A DNA stretch of 64,000 bases, taken from assembly GCA_963753725.1 (NCBI GenBank), contig CAVWDI010000001.1:868001-932000 (forward strand). The letters run 5' to 3'. The notes under the pieces are model-generated. The model saw only the letters and a list, made by a program, of their open reading frames with translations. It did no database searches and was not told the origin of the DNA. Source of the DNA: CAVWDI01 sp963753725 (lineage in GTDB: Bacteria > Chloroflexota > Anaerolineae > Anaerolineales > UBA4823). The position numbers were made by a program, and so were the translations under genes. Positions 8,209-17,282 of this stretch are shown here, one piece after another. Every line of letters begins with the position of its first letter. Within the stretch, counting starts at the first letter, position 1.

Positions 8209-9261
8209 TTACACCAGGACTTCCATATTAGCGAGCGGAACAACAGCGAGCGACTGATCTTCAAAAAGGACCTCTGCTGCTGTCGTAAATAATCCATTCG
8301 GTAATCTTGTAACACCCTTTAGTTTATGTAACTTACCAATTTTTCCTAATTGAGATGGGGAAACAACTTTGACCATTTGTCCTTTGAAAAATTCATATTC
8401 AGGTTCCGGCAAGTCGTTCGCTTGACCAAAAACTCTTGGAATAATCACCTCCGGACGTACTCCCCTCACCCGATCCACAGGCTCCCCATTTATCTCCACG
8501 TATTGTCCGGAGTACTTTCTCAAAAGATCATAAGCCATGCTGTTGATGGGGTGTTGTCCAAACCCCTCTAAAAGGAGGGCAGCGAAAGGCAAATTGTTTA
8601 AAATGGGTATCAAATCGGGGGAGATTGATGGGAGAACCAAACCATGCAGCGGCAATTCAGCAGCTTTCTTTAACACAGCTGCATTTTTGCAATAACCACC
8701 AATAATGACCTTATTTCTCAATTCATTTTCCAGGTCATCAACGACGAATTCCTCATTTAAATGATTAACCAGCATAACCATTTCACCTGCACCAAGTAAA
8801 CCATTCCCCCAAATCCCCTGAATTACACAACCGAATGATTTGATAATTGCCCCACGTCCAGGAATGAGTTCGTCGACTTCGCCAGATAATCCAGCTTTCA
8901 GTTGATATGGCTCACCCTCATTTCTAATTATCAATACGCCTTCATCAATATCAATAATTCGTCCACTGGTCGGCGCTCTTACAACGCGTTTGGTGAAACC
9001 CACCGGTCCTGCAACGATATGTCCTTTATTGACTATTTCGTTTTCTTCAAACTGCAAATAATTACACGCTTCTTTTTTTGATACTCCCAATCCGCGCGCA
9101 AAATTCAACGAAAAATGCTTTGGTTGTGTATACGAATTAGCGATTATATCCACAGAAGTTATGGATTCTCCTTTGCGTACCAGCACATTCCCCTCTGATG
9201 GAGTGGTTCGTGAGCGGAAAATATTTACATCACAACAAATCTGGATCTTTGAATTGATCAT
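8209..9261 (-). CDS. conserved protein of unknown function paired with the glmL-like gene
   Basis: A 350-residue protein I do not recognise as a named family. Residues 75-130 (KGHIVAGPVGFTKRVVRAPTSGRIIDIDEGVLII) look like a barrel-sandwich/hammerhead fold of the kind found in RnfC or biotinyl domains, without a biotinyl Lys motif. A middle part contains NKVIIGGYCKNAAVLKKAAEL. The C-terminal 60 residues (GQMVKVVSPSQLGKIGKLHKL) resemble a KOW-like strand pair. Its ATG overlaps the stop of the glmL-like gene by 4 bp, so the two are made together. No signal peptide is present. A functional link with the GlmL-like ASKHA protein is likely; the reaction is unknown. Confidence 0.6.
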   Translation of the reverse strand: MINSKIQICCDVNIFRSRTTPSEGNVLVRKGESITSVDIIANSYTQPKHFSLNFARGLGVSKKEACNYLQFEENEIVNKGHIVAGPVGFTKRVVRAPTSGRIIDIDEGVLIIRNEGEPYQLKAGLSGEVDELIPGRGAIIKSFGCVIQGIWGNGLLGAGEMVMLVNHLNEEFVVDDLENELRNKVIIGGYCKNAAVLKKAAELPLHGLVLPSISPDLIPILNNLPFAALLLEGFGQHPINSMAYDLLRKYSGQYVEINGEPVDRVRGVRPEVIIPRVFGQANDLPEPEYEFFKGQMVKVVSPSQLGKIGKLHKLKGVTRLPNGLFTTAAEVLFEDQSLAVVPLANMEVLV

Positions 9262-11258
9262 GTGAAGTCCCCATCCAAAACCCGATACCAGCCTCTGATT
9301 TGGTCAATTCGATGATGTTTATCTCCCCTCAGCGTCAATGGTCTCCCGCGTGCATCAACAATCACACCAACATGTCCACCGGATACTCGAATAACGCCTC
9401 CTCTTCCAGGTGCACCCATCCCGACATCACAACGATGAAAAGGCTGCAAAAACAAATTCGCTGTTTCACCCTTGGATAGTGGAAGCTTCAACAAATCTCC
9501 CTTTTTTATTTCAAATTTACATTCATCTCCATTCTGACATACCATACGGACCCTCAGTATTGGTGTGCCGTTATCTTCCTCACTATTTGCTGATACCAGC
9601 GTGCAAAGATGCGTGATTATCCCCGAATCTAATACTTGAACCGCCAATAATGGATTATCAGCAGCTGCAGCCCCTAATATACTTACAATCTGATTCGTAT
9701 CTATGAACAATGAAGTCGCCCCAGTAGGTTGAATACCATTCAGAAGCGCGAGAGTGGTTCTAGTAAAATCTTGTACCTGGGATAAAATGCCTCCAGTTAC
9801 TAGTATTCGATCAAACGATGGTCGAACTTTTTGGGATTTGATTTTAGAATTATCCTGAAAATCGTTATTTATCTCTGCAATGGTGAACTTGAGAATCTGC
9901 TGTGCAATCGCGAATTCAATATCTAGATCCACTTCTGATGCAGGGATGCTGGATGGGTATAAAGATTTGTTGAGAATATATTGCTCAACGTACAACTCCT
10001 CAACACCATATGACAGCCACTCCGTGATTTCGGCTAATGATATATTCTTGAGGATATTCGAAATACCACTGCCCATGCCGCACTCAGGAAATACTTCCAT
10101 ACTGAGTCCCCCGGATTGAGCTGCCGCAATTAATGTCTTCGATGATCCGATATCGATTCCTAAAACCCCATTTTTCATCTCCGTGGATAAATCCAAAAAA
10201 TGGATTATCCTGCCAAACGCTTCAAAACCATGAATGACATCATTCTTCAAAGGTTGAGTTTCTTTGAACAACCCCGGAATATTATTCTTATGAATATCCA
10301 GCGCGATATCCGCTAATTTATCTTTTAGCCAATCCGTTCGTTCGACTTCTGAAGAATCCCTGAATATTTTTCCTATATCGTTTAACCCTTCTTTGTGAGA
10401 AGACTGCTGGTTAACATATGTTATGGAATTATTAGACCCACATAAAAAAACTGGCTGTTGAGCCTCCGGAATTGATAATCCGACAAGACGAGACATTTTT
10501 TTTAATTTCTCATCCAGATTATTTTTTTCGTTTTCTGATAAGCCTGCAACCCAGACTAAATCGGGTTTTAGGCTAACAACCGTATCAAGCGCACCAAAGA
10601 TCGACTCATCGTCTTCGATTGAAACCTCACCAATGATTTGTCCAGGATATCCTTTAAGTAACTTTCGGAAATCATATGTTGAAGATTTGGCGCCAAAATT
10701 GACGACCATAACATTTAAAGGATGATTACATGACAGTACAATTGCTGCCGTATGGGATTTTTCCCCTTTCGAATGTCCGCTGAAAAGACCATCGTTGTCT
10801 GATTGTAAAAACCTTAACCCTGTGGTCTCCGATAATTGATCACATGCTTTACGAATTCCTATTCCAATATCTTTTCTTGATAATCCAGAAGTCGTTTTTG
10901 ATTCTCCCACAGCAATAAAACGATAATAATCCTCAACAACATCAAACATAAACGCCCTGATGAAATCGTCTCCAACTTCTAAAACTAAACTTGGGTGTGC
11001 ATGGTTCAATATCTTAGTTCTGCTGGCCCCCTCCTCACCTATTAAATTCTCAAGAATTCTTACCTGTTTAAATTGGGTTTCGTAAATCTCGCGAGCGGAT
11101 GGATGAACATCCTTTCCAACAGGATATGATAACAAGCTTGCTGGTGGCAGCACGTTAGAGATACTGTCAATCGATCTGGAAATTTTAGCCCTTGACATTA
11201 ACGGCCGTTTGGAGGCAATGCTTAGATTTAAGTGTTCCTCTATCAGAAGTTCCTCCAC
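9258..11258 (-). CDS. GlmL/MutL-like ASKHA ATPase (glutamate mutase L family)
   Basis: A 666-residue protein with two ASKHA-type segments: residues 75-180 (SLVLEVGDDFIRAFMFDVVEDYYRFIAVGES) and residues 365-500 (GVLGIDIGSSKTLIAAA phosphate loop, then FDRILVTGGILSQVQDF). Its closest recognisable relatives are the GlmL proteins, thought to reactivate the B12 enzyme glutamate mutase. It is longer than GlmL (about 460 residues), with an extra C-terminal beta-rich part (RCDVGMGAPGRGGVIRVSGG). No glutamate mutase genes (glmS, glmE) are in the window, so a role in glutamate mutase activation is doubtful. The start is a GTG with a weak context. It forms an operon with the downstream unknown gene. Confidence 0.65.
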   Translation of the reverse strand: MEELLIEEHLNLSIASKRPLMSRAKISRSIDSISNVLPPASLLSYPVGKDVHPSAREIYETQFKQVRILENLIGEEGASRTKILNHAHPSLVLEVGDDFIRAFMFDVVEDYYRFIAVGESKTTSGLSRKDIGIGIRKACDQLSETTGLRFLQSDNDGLFSGHSKGEKSHTAAIVLSCNHPLNVMVVNFGAKSSTYDFRKLLKGYPGQIIGEVSIEDDESIFGALDTVVSLKPDLVWVAGLSENEKNNLDEKLKKMSRLVGLSIPEAQQPVFLCGSNNSITYVNQQSSHKEGLNDIGKIFRDSSEVERTDWLKDKLADIALDIHKNNIPGLFKETQPLKNDVIHGFEAFGRIIHFLDLSTEMKNGVLGIDIGSSKTLIAAAQSGGLSMEVFPECGMGSGISNILKNISLAEITEWLSYGVEELYVEQYILNKSLYPSSIPASEVDLDIEFAIAQQILKFTIAEINNDFQDNSKIKSQKVRPSFDRILVTGGILSQVQDFTRTTLALLNGIQPTGATSLFIDTNQIVSILGAAAADNPLLAVQVLDSGIITHLCTLVSANSEEDNGTPILRVRMVCQNGDECKFEIKKGDLLKLPLSKGETANLFLQPFHRCDVGMGAPGRGGVIRVSGGHVGVIVDARGRPLTLRGDKHHRIDQIRGWYRVLDGDFT

Positions 11259-11685
11259 TATTCACATCCAAACCTAAAGCTGACGCTCTTGTGATTTTGG
11301 TATTTCAATCCAAAATGATATGTTCTTGTCATTGCATCAATACTATTATTGTATGGTTGAGATTAAGCATGAACACATCTGGGATTATCCAGGTCCCACA
11401 TCCTGTAATGAACCTGGTTCCAGATGACTGAGATTTGAACTTGCAAGTTATATGCCCACGCTAATCAACCGAGTACGCTCTAGACCTTCCTCGATCACAA
11501 AATAACCACTCGAATGCACAATTTTCCGAAATATGACATGTCACAGGACTTTTTTATGCCATATATAACTTTCAACGAGTAATAATGAGGACTAAACTTA
11601 TCAATCGGCAATTGGGTTCACATATGTGAATCTTTAAGTATAAATAACGCTTCACAGCGAGAAAAAGAGGAATTGGAGTTAAAAT
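11259..11685. other. divergent intergenic region between glmL-like gene and nifJ
   Basis: No credible gene is seen in this 427-bp stretch. It holds promoters for both flanking genes, which I cannot place exactly. It contains a 10-bp palindrome TGACATGTCA (11534-11543), a 14-bp palindrome at 11617-11630, and a degenerate tRNA-like stretch on the minus strand around 11405-11490. Confidence 0.5.
11617..11630. promoter_or_regulatory. 14-bp palindrome upstream of nifJ, candidate operator
   Basis: TTCACATATGTGAA is a perfect 14-bp palindrome about 56 bp before the nifJ start. Its half-sites (TTCACA/TGTGAA) recall redox or CRP/FNR-family recognition sequences but do not match either consensus exactly. 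The position suits control of nifJ. Confidence 0.35.
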
Positions 11686-14600
11686 ATGAACGATTCGATA
11701 ATTACAATTGATGGTAATGAAGCCACAGCATATGTCGCACATAAATTGAGTGAAGTTGTAGCTATATACCCCATCACACCCTCATCTTCAATGGGGGAAT
11801 TCGCAGATGAATGGTCTGCATTAGGTAAGACAAATATCTGGGGGACCGTTCCACTTGTTGTTGAAATGCAATCTGAGGGAGGCGCCGCTGGCGCAGTGCA
11901 CGGCGCATTGCAAACAGGGTCCTTGACCACCACATTTACAGCATCCCAGGGATTACTGCTCATGATCCCGAATATGTACAAAATCGCGGGCGAATTAACT
12001 TCGACAGTATTTCACGTATCTGCTCGATCAGTTGCAGCGCAGGCGCTCTCAATTTTCGGCGATCATTCCGATGTGATGGCAACACGAGCTACTGGTTTCG
12101 CGTTTTTGGCTTCCGGATCAATCCAGGAAGCGCAAGACATGGCAATGATCGCCCATGCAGCTACATTACAATCCCGGGTTCCATTCATACATTTCTTTGA
12201 TGGCTTCCGCACATCCCACGAAGTCAGCAAAATTGAACGCCTGAGCGATAGCCAAATCCGGGGATTAATCGATGACAGTTGGGTTCATGCGCATCGCGCT
12301 CGAGCTCTATCCCCTGATCACCCTGTAATCCGCGGTACAGCACAGAACCCGGATGTATTCTTCCAGGCGCGTGAAACTGTCAATCCCTATTACCAGGTCT
12401 GCCCGGATATCGTTGCACAAACAATGGATAAATTCGCGGAAATTGTTGGAAGGAGATACCATCTTTTCGATTATGTCGGTGATCCAAATGCGGAACGTGT
12501 TATAGTGATAATGGGTTCAGGTTCAACCACAGCCGGTGAAACCGCTCAATTCCTGGCTGGTCAAGGTGAAAAAGTGGGTGTAATAAAAGTACACCTTTAC
12601 CGCCCGTTCTCAATGAAACATTTCATGGACACCCTTCCGAAATCGGTCAAATCAATAGCTGTATTAGACCGCACAAAGGAACCAGGTTCCCCTGGAGAAC
12701 CTCTCTATTTGGACATAGTAAATACACTTACTGAATGCGAATTCCAAGGTAAGGAACCAGATGTGGTCGGCGGTCGTTATGGGCTTTCATCGAAGGAATT
12801 TACCCCCGCGATGGTGAAAGGTATTTTTGAAGAATTGGCCAAACCAGAACCGAAGAACCACTTCACAATCGGCATCAACGACGATGTTACCCATACCAGC
12901 CTGGATTACGAACCTGATTTTCACATTGAGTCTCCTGATACTGTACGCTGCGTTTTCTGGGGTTTGGGTGCAGATGGCACGGTCGGAGCAAATAAAAATT
13001 CGATCAAGATCATAGGTGAGGAGACCGAAAATTATGCCCAGGGCTTCTTTGTGTATGACTCTCGAAAATCAGGCGCAGTAACTGTATCCCACTTGCGTTT
13101 CGGTCCCAAACCAATTAATGCGCCTTACCTGGTCAGTAAAGCTAATTTCGTAGCCTGTCACCAGTTCTCCTTCTTGGAGCGATTTGATGTGCTCAAATTC
13201 GCAATGCCTGGCGCAGTATTCCTGCTTAACAGCATTTATGATCCTGCAGATGTCTGGGACAATTTGCCGCGTGAGACCCAAGAGGCGATTATCGAAAAAG
13301 AATTGCGCTTCTATGTTATCGATGCATATGAAGTGGCGGAAAAAACCGATATGGGGAAGCGCATCAATACCATCATGCAAACTTGTTTCTTTGCCATCAG
13401 CGGTGTGCTGCCCCGTGAACAGGCAATTGAAGAGATCAAAAAAGCGATTAAAAAGACATATGGTAAGCGCGGTGAAGCAGTCGTCCAGCGTAACTATGAA
13501 GCCGTCGATAAATCTCTAGAAAATTTGCACGAAGTAAAGGTGCCAAACCAAGTAACCAGTGAATTAACTCGACGGTCACCTGTATCCGCAGCTGCTCCTG
13601 AATTTGTACGGGAGGTGCTTGGGACAATCATTTCCGGTTACGGAGATGACCTGCCGGTAAGCGTGTTCCCAGATGATGGCACATACCCAACAGCAACCAC
13701 GATGTGGGAAAAGCGCAACATTTCTTTAGAAATCCCAGTTTGGGAACCTGACCTTTGTATTCAATGCGGAAAATGTGTATTTGTCTGTCCGCACGCAGTT
13801 ATTCGTGAAAAAATATATGATACATCATACCTGGAAAACGCGCCCGAAAGCTGGCTTTCTGCAGATGCACGCTGGAAGGAATTTCCAAATCAAAAATATA
13901 CCCTGTCAGTTGCGCCTGAAGACTGCACCGGCTGTGGTTTGTGCATAGAAGTCTGTCCTGCAAAGGATAAGAGCCAGGTCGGTCGCAAAGCAATTAATTT
14001 GGCGCCGCAACCTCCCATCCGGGAACGTGAACGCCAAAATTGGGAATACTTCCTGGATGTGCCTGAGGTTGACCGCACCCAAATCAGCCTCAAGACGATT
14101 AAAAACTCTCAACTTTTGCAACCTTTGTTTGAATTCTCTGGCGCTTGCGCTGGATGCGGTGAAACCCCGTATGTGAAGTTATTGAGTCAGTTGTTCGGTG
14201 ATCGGATTATCGTGGCAAATGCCACGGGTTGTTCCTCAATTTATGGGGGAAACCTACCAACCACACCTTGGGCAAAAAACGAAGACGGCCGTGGACCAGC
14301 CTGGTCAAATTCACTCTTTGAGGATAATGCCGAATTCGGTATGGGTATGCGGCTAACCGTTGATAAACAAATCGAATATGCCAGGGAATTACTACCTATA
14401 CTTTCTGACATCATAGGTGAACAACTCGTTCAAGATTTGCTCGAAGCTGACCAAACCAGCGAGGCTGGTATCAGAGATCAGCGTCAACGAGTGGCAGTTC
14501 TTAAAGAGGTACTTCAGAATTCAGCTGATCCCAAAGCGCAAGATTTATTAAGTCTTGCTGACATGCTCGTTCGCAAGAGTGTTTGGATCCTCGGAGGGGA

Positions 14601-15252
14601 TGGGTGGGCATACGACATCGGCTACGGCGGGTTGGACCATGTTCTGGCATCCGGCCGCAACGTAAACGTACTCGTAATGGATACCGAAGTGTACTCCAAC
14701 ACTGGTGGACAGGCCTCCAAAGCTACACCAAGAGCGGCTGTAGCTAAATTTGCTGCCCAAGGTAAAGGCATGCCTAAAAAAGATTTAGGTATGATAGCCA
14801 TGGCATACGGCTATGTCTACGTCGCTCATATTGCATTCGGCGCCAGCGATCAACAAACGCTGAATGCGTTCTTGGAAGCGGATGCTTTCGATGGTCCTTC
14901 ACTCATTATCGCATACAGCCACTGCATCGCTCACGGCTTCGACCTTCGGAATGGGTTAGAACAGCAGAAATTGGCTGTGCAATCAGGCGCCTGGCCGCTG
15001 TACCGGTTTAATCCAGCCCTGATCGAAGAGGGAAAAAATCCACTCAAGATCGATTCGAAGGAACCCACGATACCTGTAAGCAAATATGCGTACAACGAAT
15101 CGCGCTACCGTATGCTGCTGCAAAGTAATGAGCAGCGGGCTGAGGCATTGATGAAAAAGGCTCAACAGGATGCAGAAAGTCGTTGGGACCTGTATCGACA
15201 GATGGCCGCTATGCATTACGACAGCCCAAAAGAGGAAGCAACGAAAGAATAG
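11686..15252 (+). CDS. nifJ: pyruvate:ferredoxin (flavodoxin) oxidoreductase, single-chain
   Basis: A full-length 1188-residue PFOR in the standard fused order. The N-terminal pyrimidine-binding domain has YPITPSSSMGE (about 27-37); domain II-III follows. Two 4Fe-4S motifs are present, CIQCGKCVFVCPHAV (about 691) and CTGCGLCIEVCPAK (about 747). The C-terminal TPP/pyrophosphate domain carries CAGCGE (about 820, a ligand of the proximal cluster), GDGWAYDIGYGG (about 970) and DTEVYSNTGGQ. The enzyme converts pyruvate and CoA to acetyl-CoA and CO2, passing electrons to ferredoxin, in the cytosol of anaerobes. A ribosome site (GGAG) precedes the ATG. The gene is intact along 3.5 kb. The next gene, 77 bp downstream, is a flavin/FeS-class DHOD-like protein. 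Confidence 0.97.
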   Translation: MNDSIITIDGNEATAYVAHKLSEVVAIYPITPSSSMGEFADEWSALGKTNIWGTVPLVVEMQSEGGAAGAVHGALQTGSLTTTFTASQGLLLMIPNMYKIAGELTSTVFHVSARSVAAQALSIFGDHSDVMATRATGFAFLASGSIQEAQDMAMIAHAATLQSRVPFIHFFDGFRTSHEVSKIERLSDSQIRGLIDDSWVHAHRARALSPDHPVIRGTAQNPDVFFQARETVNPYYQVCPDIVAQTMDKFAEIVGRRYHLFDYVGDPNAERVIVIMGSGSTTAGETAQFLAGQGEKVGVIKVHLYRPFSMKHFMDTLPKSVKSIAVLDRTKEPGSPGEPLYLDIVNTLTECEFQGKEPDVVGGRYGLSSKEFTPAMVKGIFEELAKPEPKNHFTIGINDDVTHTSLDYEPDFHIESPDTVRCVFWGLGADGTVGANKNSIKIIGEETENYAQGFFVYDSRKSGAVTVSHLRFGPKPINAPYLVSKANFVACHQFSFLERFDVLKFAMPGAVFLLNSIYDPADVWDNLPRETQEAIIEKELRFYVIDAYEVAEKTDMGKRINTIMQTCFFAISGVLPREQAIEEIKKAIKKTYGKRGEAVVQRNYEAVDKSLENLHEVKVPNQVTSELTRRSPVSAAAPEFVREVLGTIISGYGDDLPVSVFPDDGTYPTATTMWEKRNISLEIPVWEPDLCIQCGKCVFVCPHAVIREKIYDTSYLENAPESWLSADARWKEFPNQKYTLSVAPEDCTGCGLCIEVCPAKDKSQVGRKAINLAPQPPIRERERQNWEYFLDVPEVDRTQISLKTIKNSQLLQPLFEFSGACAGCGETPYVKLLSQLFGDRIIVANATGCSSIYGGNLPTTPWAKNEDGRGPAWSNSLFEDNAEFGMGMRLTVDKQIEYARELLPILSDIIGEQLVQDLLEADQTSEAGIRDQRQRVAVLKEVLQNSADPKAQDLLSLADMLVRKSVWILGGDGWAYDIGYGGLDHVLASGRNVNVLVMDTEVYSNTGGQASKATPRAAVAKFAAQGKGMPKKDLGMIAMAYGYVYVAHIAFGASDQQTLNAFLEADAFDGPSLIIAYSHCIAHGFDLRNGLEQQKLAVQSGAWPLYRFNPALIEEGKNPLKIDSKEPTIPVSKYAYNESRYRMLLQSNEQRAEALMKKAQQDAESRWDLYRQMAAMHYDSPKEEATKE

Positions 15253-15329
15253 GAACCAAAATCTGATAGATAAGATTAATCTCAAATTCTGAGATTTAAT
15301 GGCAAAAATAAATAAAAAAGGAATCAAAT

Positions 15330-16319
15330 ATGGCTGACTTGACGACAACATATTTAGGAATGCAGTTGAAGAATCCGCTAGTAGCGTCTTCTTCGCCTTT
15401 AACTCAAAAAATCGATACTTCGAAGCAACTAGAGGGTGCTGGCGTTTCTGCAATTGTTATGCACTCTTTGTTCGAAGAACAGATTATCCGTGAGAGTTTG
15501 GCGCTTCACGAAGATTTAATGCGCGGTACAGATTCATTCGCAGAAGCGTTGAACTACCTGCCCACTTTCGGAGCTACAACCATTGGTCCGGATACATATG
15601 TAGATACTTTACATAACATCAAAGAGGCAGTAAGTATTCCAGTAATCGGCAGCTTGAACGGTGTATCCGACGGCGGTTGGATTGAATACGCTCAAAAAAT
15701 TGAAGATGCAGGGGCAGACGGACTTGAATTGAACCTGTATTATCTGGCGACGGATATCGATCTCACAAGCGCTGATCTGGAGGAACAATACATTTCTCTA
15801 GTACGCAGTGTCAGAAAACAGGTGAAAATCCCAATCGCGGTAAAGTTGAGCCCGTTCTACACCGCACTTCCAAATTTCGCTAAACAATTGGCGGAAGCAG
15901 GTGCGGATGGGCTGGTGTTATTCAACCGTTTCTACCAGCCAGATTTCGATCTGGAAGAATTAGAAGTAGTCCCCAACTTAGTGTTGAGTAACTCAAATGA
16001 AATGAGGCTTCCGTTGAGATGGATTGCGATCCTCTCCGGCAGGGTGGATATCGATTTCGCATTGACTAGCGGAGTGCACAACGCTGAAGATGTTCTCAAA
16101 TCGATTATGGCAGGTGCCAGTGTAACAACCGTTGCTTCCGAATTCCTTCAAACTGGTGTTTCAGCCGCTGAAAGAATACTCACAGATCTTGATAATTGGA
16201 TGGATGAACATGAATATACATCCATCGAGCAGATGAAAGGGAGTATGAGCCAGCAAGCAGTGGCCGTACCGAGCACTTTTGAGCGCGCGAATTATATGAA
16301 AGTTCTCAGCTCATATTAA
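15330..16319 (+). CDS. dihydroorotate dehydrogenase-like flavoprotein
   Basis: A 329-residue TIM-barrel protein: LGMQLKNPLVASSSPLT at the start, VIGSLNGVSDGGW, GADGLELNLYYLA, KIPIAVKLSPF, GADGLVLFNRFYQPDFD and VHNAEDVLKSIMAGASVTTVAS, the FMN-phosphate-binding end of the barrel. These are the marks of the PyrD/PreA superfamily. It is found next to PFOR, as here, so it is more likely a flavin partner in redox metabolism than the pyrimidine enzyme. In the usual nucleophile region (LELNLYYLA) the catalytic Cys/Ser of true PyrD is not evident, which supports a non-canonical role. The substrate is unknown. It is closed by a strong hairpin. Confidence 0.8.
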   Translation: MADLTTTYLGMQLKNPLVASSSPLTQKIDTSKQLEGAGVSAIVMHSLFEEQIIRESLALHEDLMRGTDSFAEALNYLPTFGATTIGPDTYVDTLHNIKEAVSIPVIGSLNGVSDGGWIEYAQKIEDAGADGLELNLYYLATDIDLTSADLEEQYISLVRSVRKQVKIPIAVKLSPFYTALPNFAKQLAEAGADGLVLFNRFYQPDFDLEELEVVPNLVLSNSNEMRLPLRWIAILSGRVDIDFALTSGVHNAEDVLKSIMAGASVTTVASEFLQTGVSAAERILTDLDNWMDEHEYTSIEQMKGSMSQQAVAVPSTFERANYMKVLSSY

Positions 16320-16366
16320 ATCAATCTTTATACTTATATTCACAAAATAATCTCCATACCTGAAGA

Positions 16367-16404
16367 GACAACAGCCCCCGTGAAAAATCACGGGGGCTGT
16401 TGTC
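16367..16404 (+). terminator. strong hairpin terminator after the DHOD-like gene
   Basis: A perfect 17-bp stem (GACAACAGCCCCCGTGA with its complement) has an AAAA loop. It lies 48 bp after the stop of the PFOR-linked gene and is followed by AAAATTTCTTTT. The T-run is interrupted, so it may also need other factors. Confidence 0.8.
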
Positions 16405-16494
16405 AAAATTTCTTTTCAAATATAGGAGTAGTAGATTTAATCCATTTTATGAATATTACTATTCAGAAGGATGGATCGTCCTGAAAATTCAATA

Positions 16495-16749
16495 TCAGCT
16501 GTTTGCTTTTTGCGGCACCTGAGACTGTTTTTTATAACGGTAAATAATGCGACCGCGCATTAAATCATATGGAGAGATCTCTACTTGAACCCGATCTCCT
16601 AATAATATTCGGATGTAATACTTCCTCATTTTTCCGGATGGATAAGCCAAAATTTCATGGTCGTTATCCAATCGGACCTTAAACTGAGTTCCTGGAAGGG
16701 CTTCGATTACAGTCCCTTCCACCGTTAACTTTTCTTCAGCTTTTGCCAT
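16495..16749 (-). CDS. infA: translation initiation factor IF-1
   Basis: An 84-residue S1-like OB-fold protein. It reads KLTVEGTVIEALPGTQFKV, then GKMRKYYIRILLGDRVQVEISPYDLMRGRIIYRYK, the near-universal IF-1 core (M-R-K-x-x-I-x-I-L-x-G-D-x-V and the SPYD..RGRI end). IF-1 occupies the ribosomal A site during initiation. A short C-terminal extension (QSQVPQKANS) is present. It follows rpsU by 66 bp and probably shares its promoter at 17223-17251. Confidence 0.95.
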   Translation of the reverse strand: MAKAEEKLTVEGTVIEALPGTQFKVRLDNDHEILAYPSGKMRKYYIRILLGDRVQVEISPYDLMRGRIIYRYKKQSQVPQKANS

Positions 16750-16815
16750 CTACTCCTCCATGTTTAATAATAGTGTAAAAATAGTATTTTTCTTATTCGA
16801 ATCTACCTGTCCAGG

Positions 16816-17013
16816 TTAATCTCGATCGTAATATCGTCGACGCTTCATACGCCGGATTGCTTTCTTTTTATTTATTCGTCTCAATTCACTCTTAGAAATA
16901 AACCAGCGTTTGCGGCGTACGGTGCTCAATACACCGCTCTTAGCCACTTTCTTGCGAAAACGTCTGAACAGTTGTTCCTGGGATTCATTAGGTCTTAGTG
17001 TTACTGATGTCAA
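16816..17013 (-). CDS. rpsU: 30S ribosomal protein bS21
   Basis: A 65-residue, very basic protein: TSVTLRPNESQEQLFRRF, KVAKSGVLSTVRRKRWF, then an Arg/Lys tail (RRMKRRRYYDRD), all typical of bS21, which helps initiation near the anti-SD. The start is taken as TTG at 17011-17013, with the strong ribosome site GGAGGTGAT just 4 nt upstream. The longer reading would begin at an ATG (17026-17028) that lies immediately before this ribosome site, adding the residues MEVIH, and is rejected. It is the first gene after the rRNA operon and is followed by infA. Confidence 0.92.
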   Translation of the reverse strand: MTSVTLRPNESQEQLFRRFRKKVAKSGVLSTVRRKRWFISKSELRRINKKKAIRRMKRRRYYDRD

Positions 17014-17089
17014 GTGTATCACCTCCATTCAAAGAAAATACAGACAATAACTGCAAAAACTTACATTCTTCAACACTTAAAAACCAACC

Positions 17090-17113
17090 CGGCTGGCAAT
17101 CGCGGCTCAGCCG
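17090..17113 (-). promoter_or_regulatory. possible leader hairpin upstream of rpsU
   Basis: On the transcript, CGGCTG and CAGCCG can pair around a 12-nt loop, with GGTTGGTTTTT directly after it, about 75-100 nt before rpsU. A competing small hairpin CGGC-TGA-GCCG overlaps the same bases. This could be an attenuator. The stem is short, so confidence is low. Confidence 0.3.
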
Positions 17114-17222
17114 AGTAGACAAAGGTATTCGTATCCTTTAAAAACTATTTGACTAAACGCTCTCTCCTTATCACTATTTTTCTAATAGCTTTGGTCTAAG
17201 AGCAAATCCGCAACACGCGGTA

Positions 17223-17251
17223 ATTATAGTCGATAATCTTCCCTTCGTCAA
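17223..17251 (-). promoter_or_regulatory. sigma-70-type promoter for rpsU-infA
   Basis: On the minus strand TTGACG is separated by exactly 17 bp from a perfect TATAAT, about 215 bp before rpsU and just past the 5S gene. It gives rpsU-infA transcription independent of the rRNA operon. Confidence 0.7.
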
Positions 17252-17282
17252 TTAACTCAATAAAAATTTAAGAAAAAAAGTC

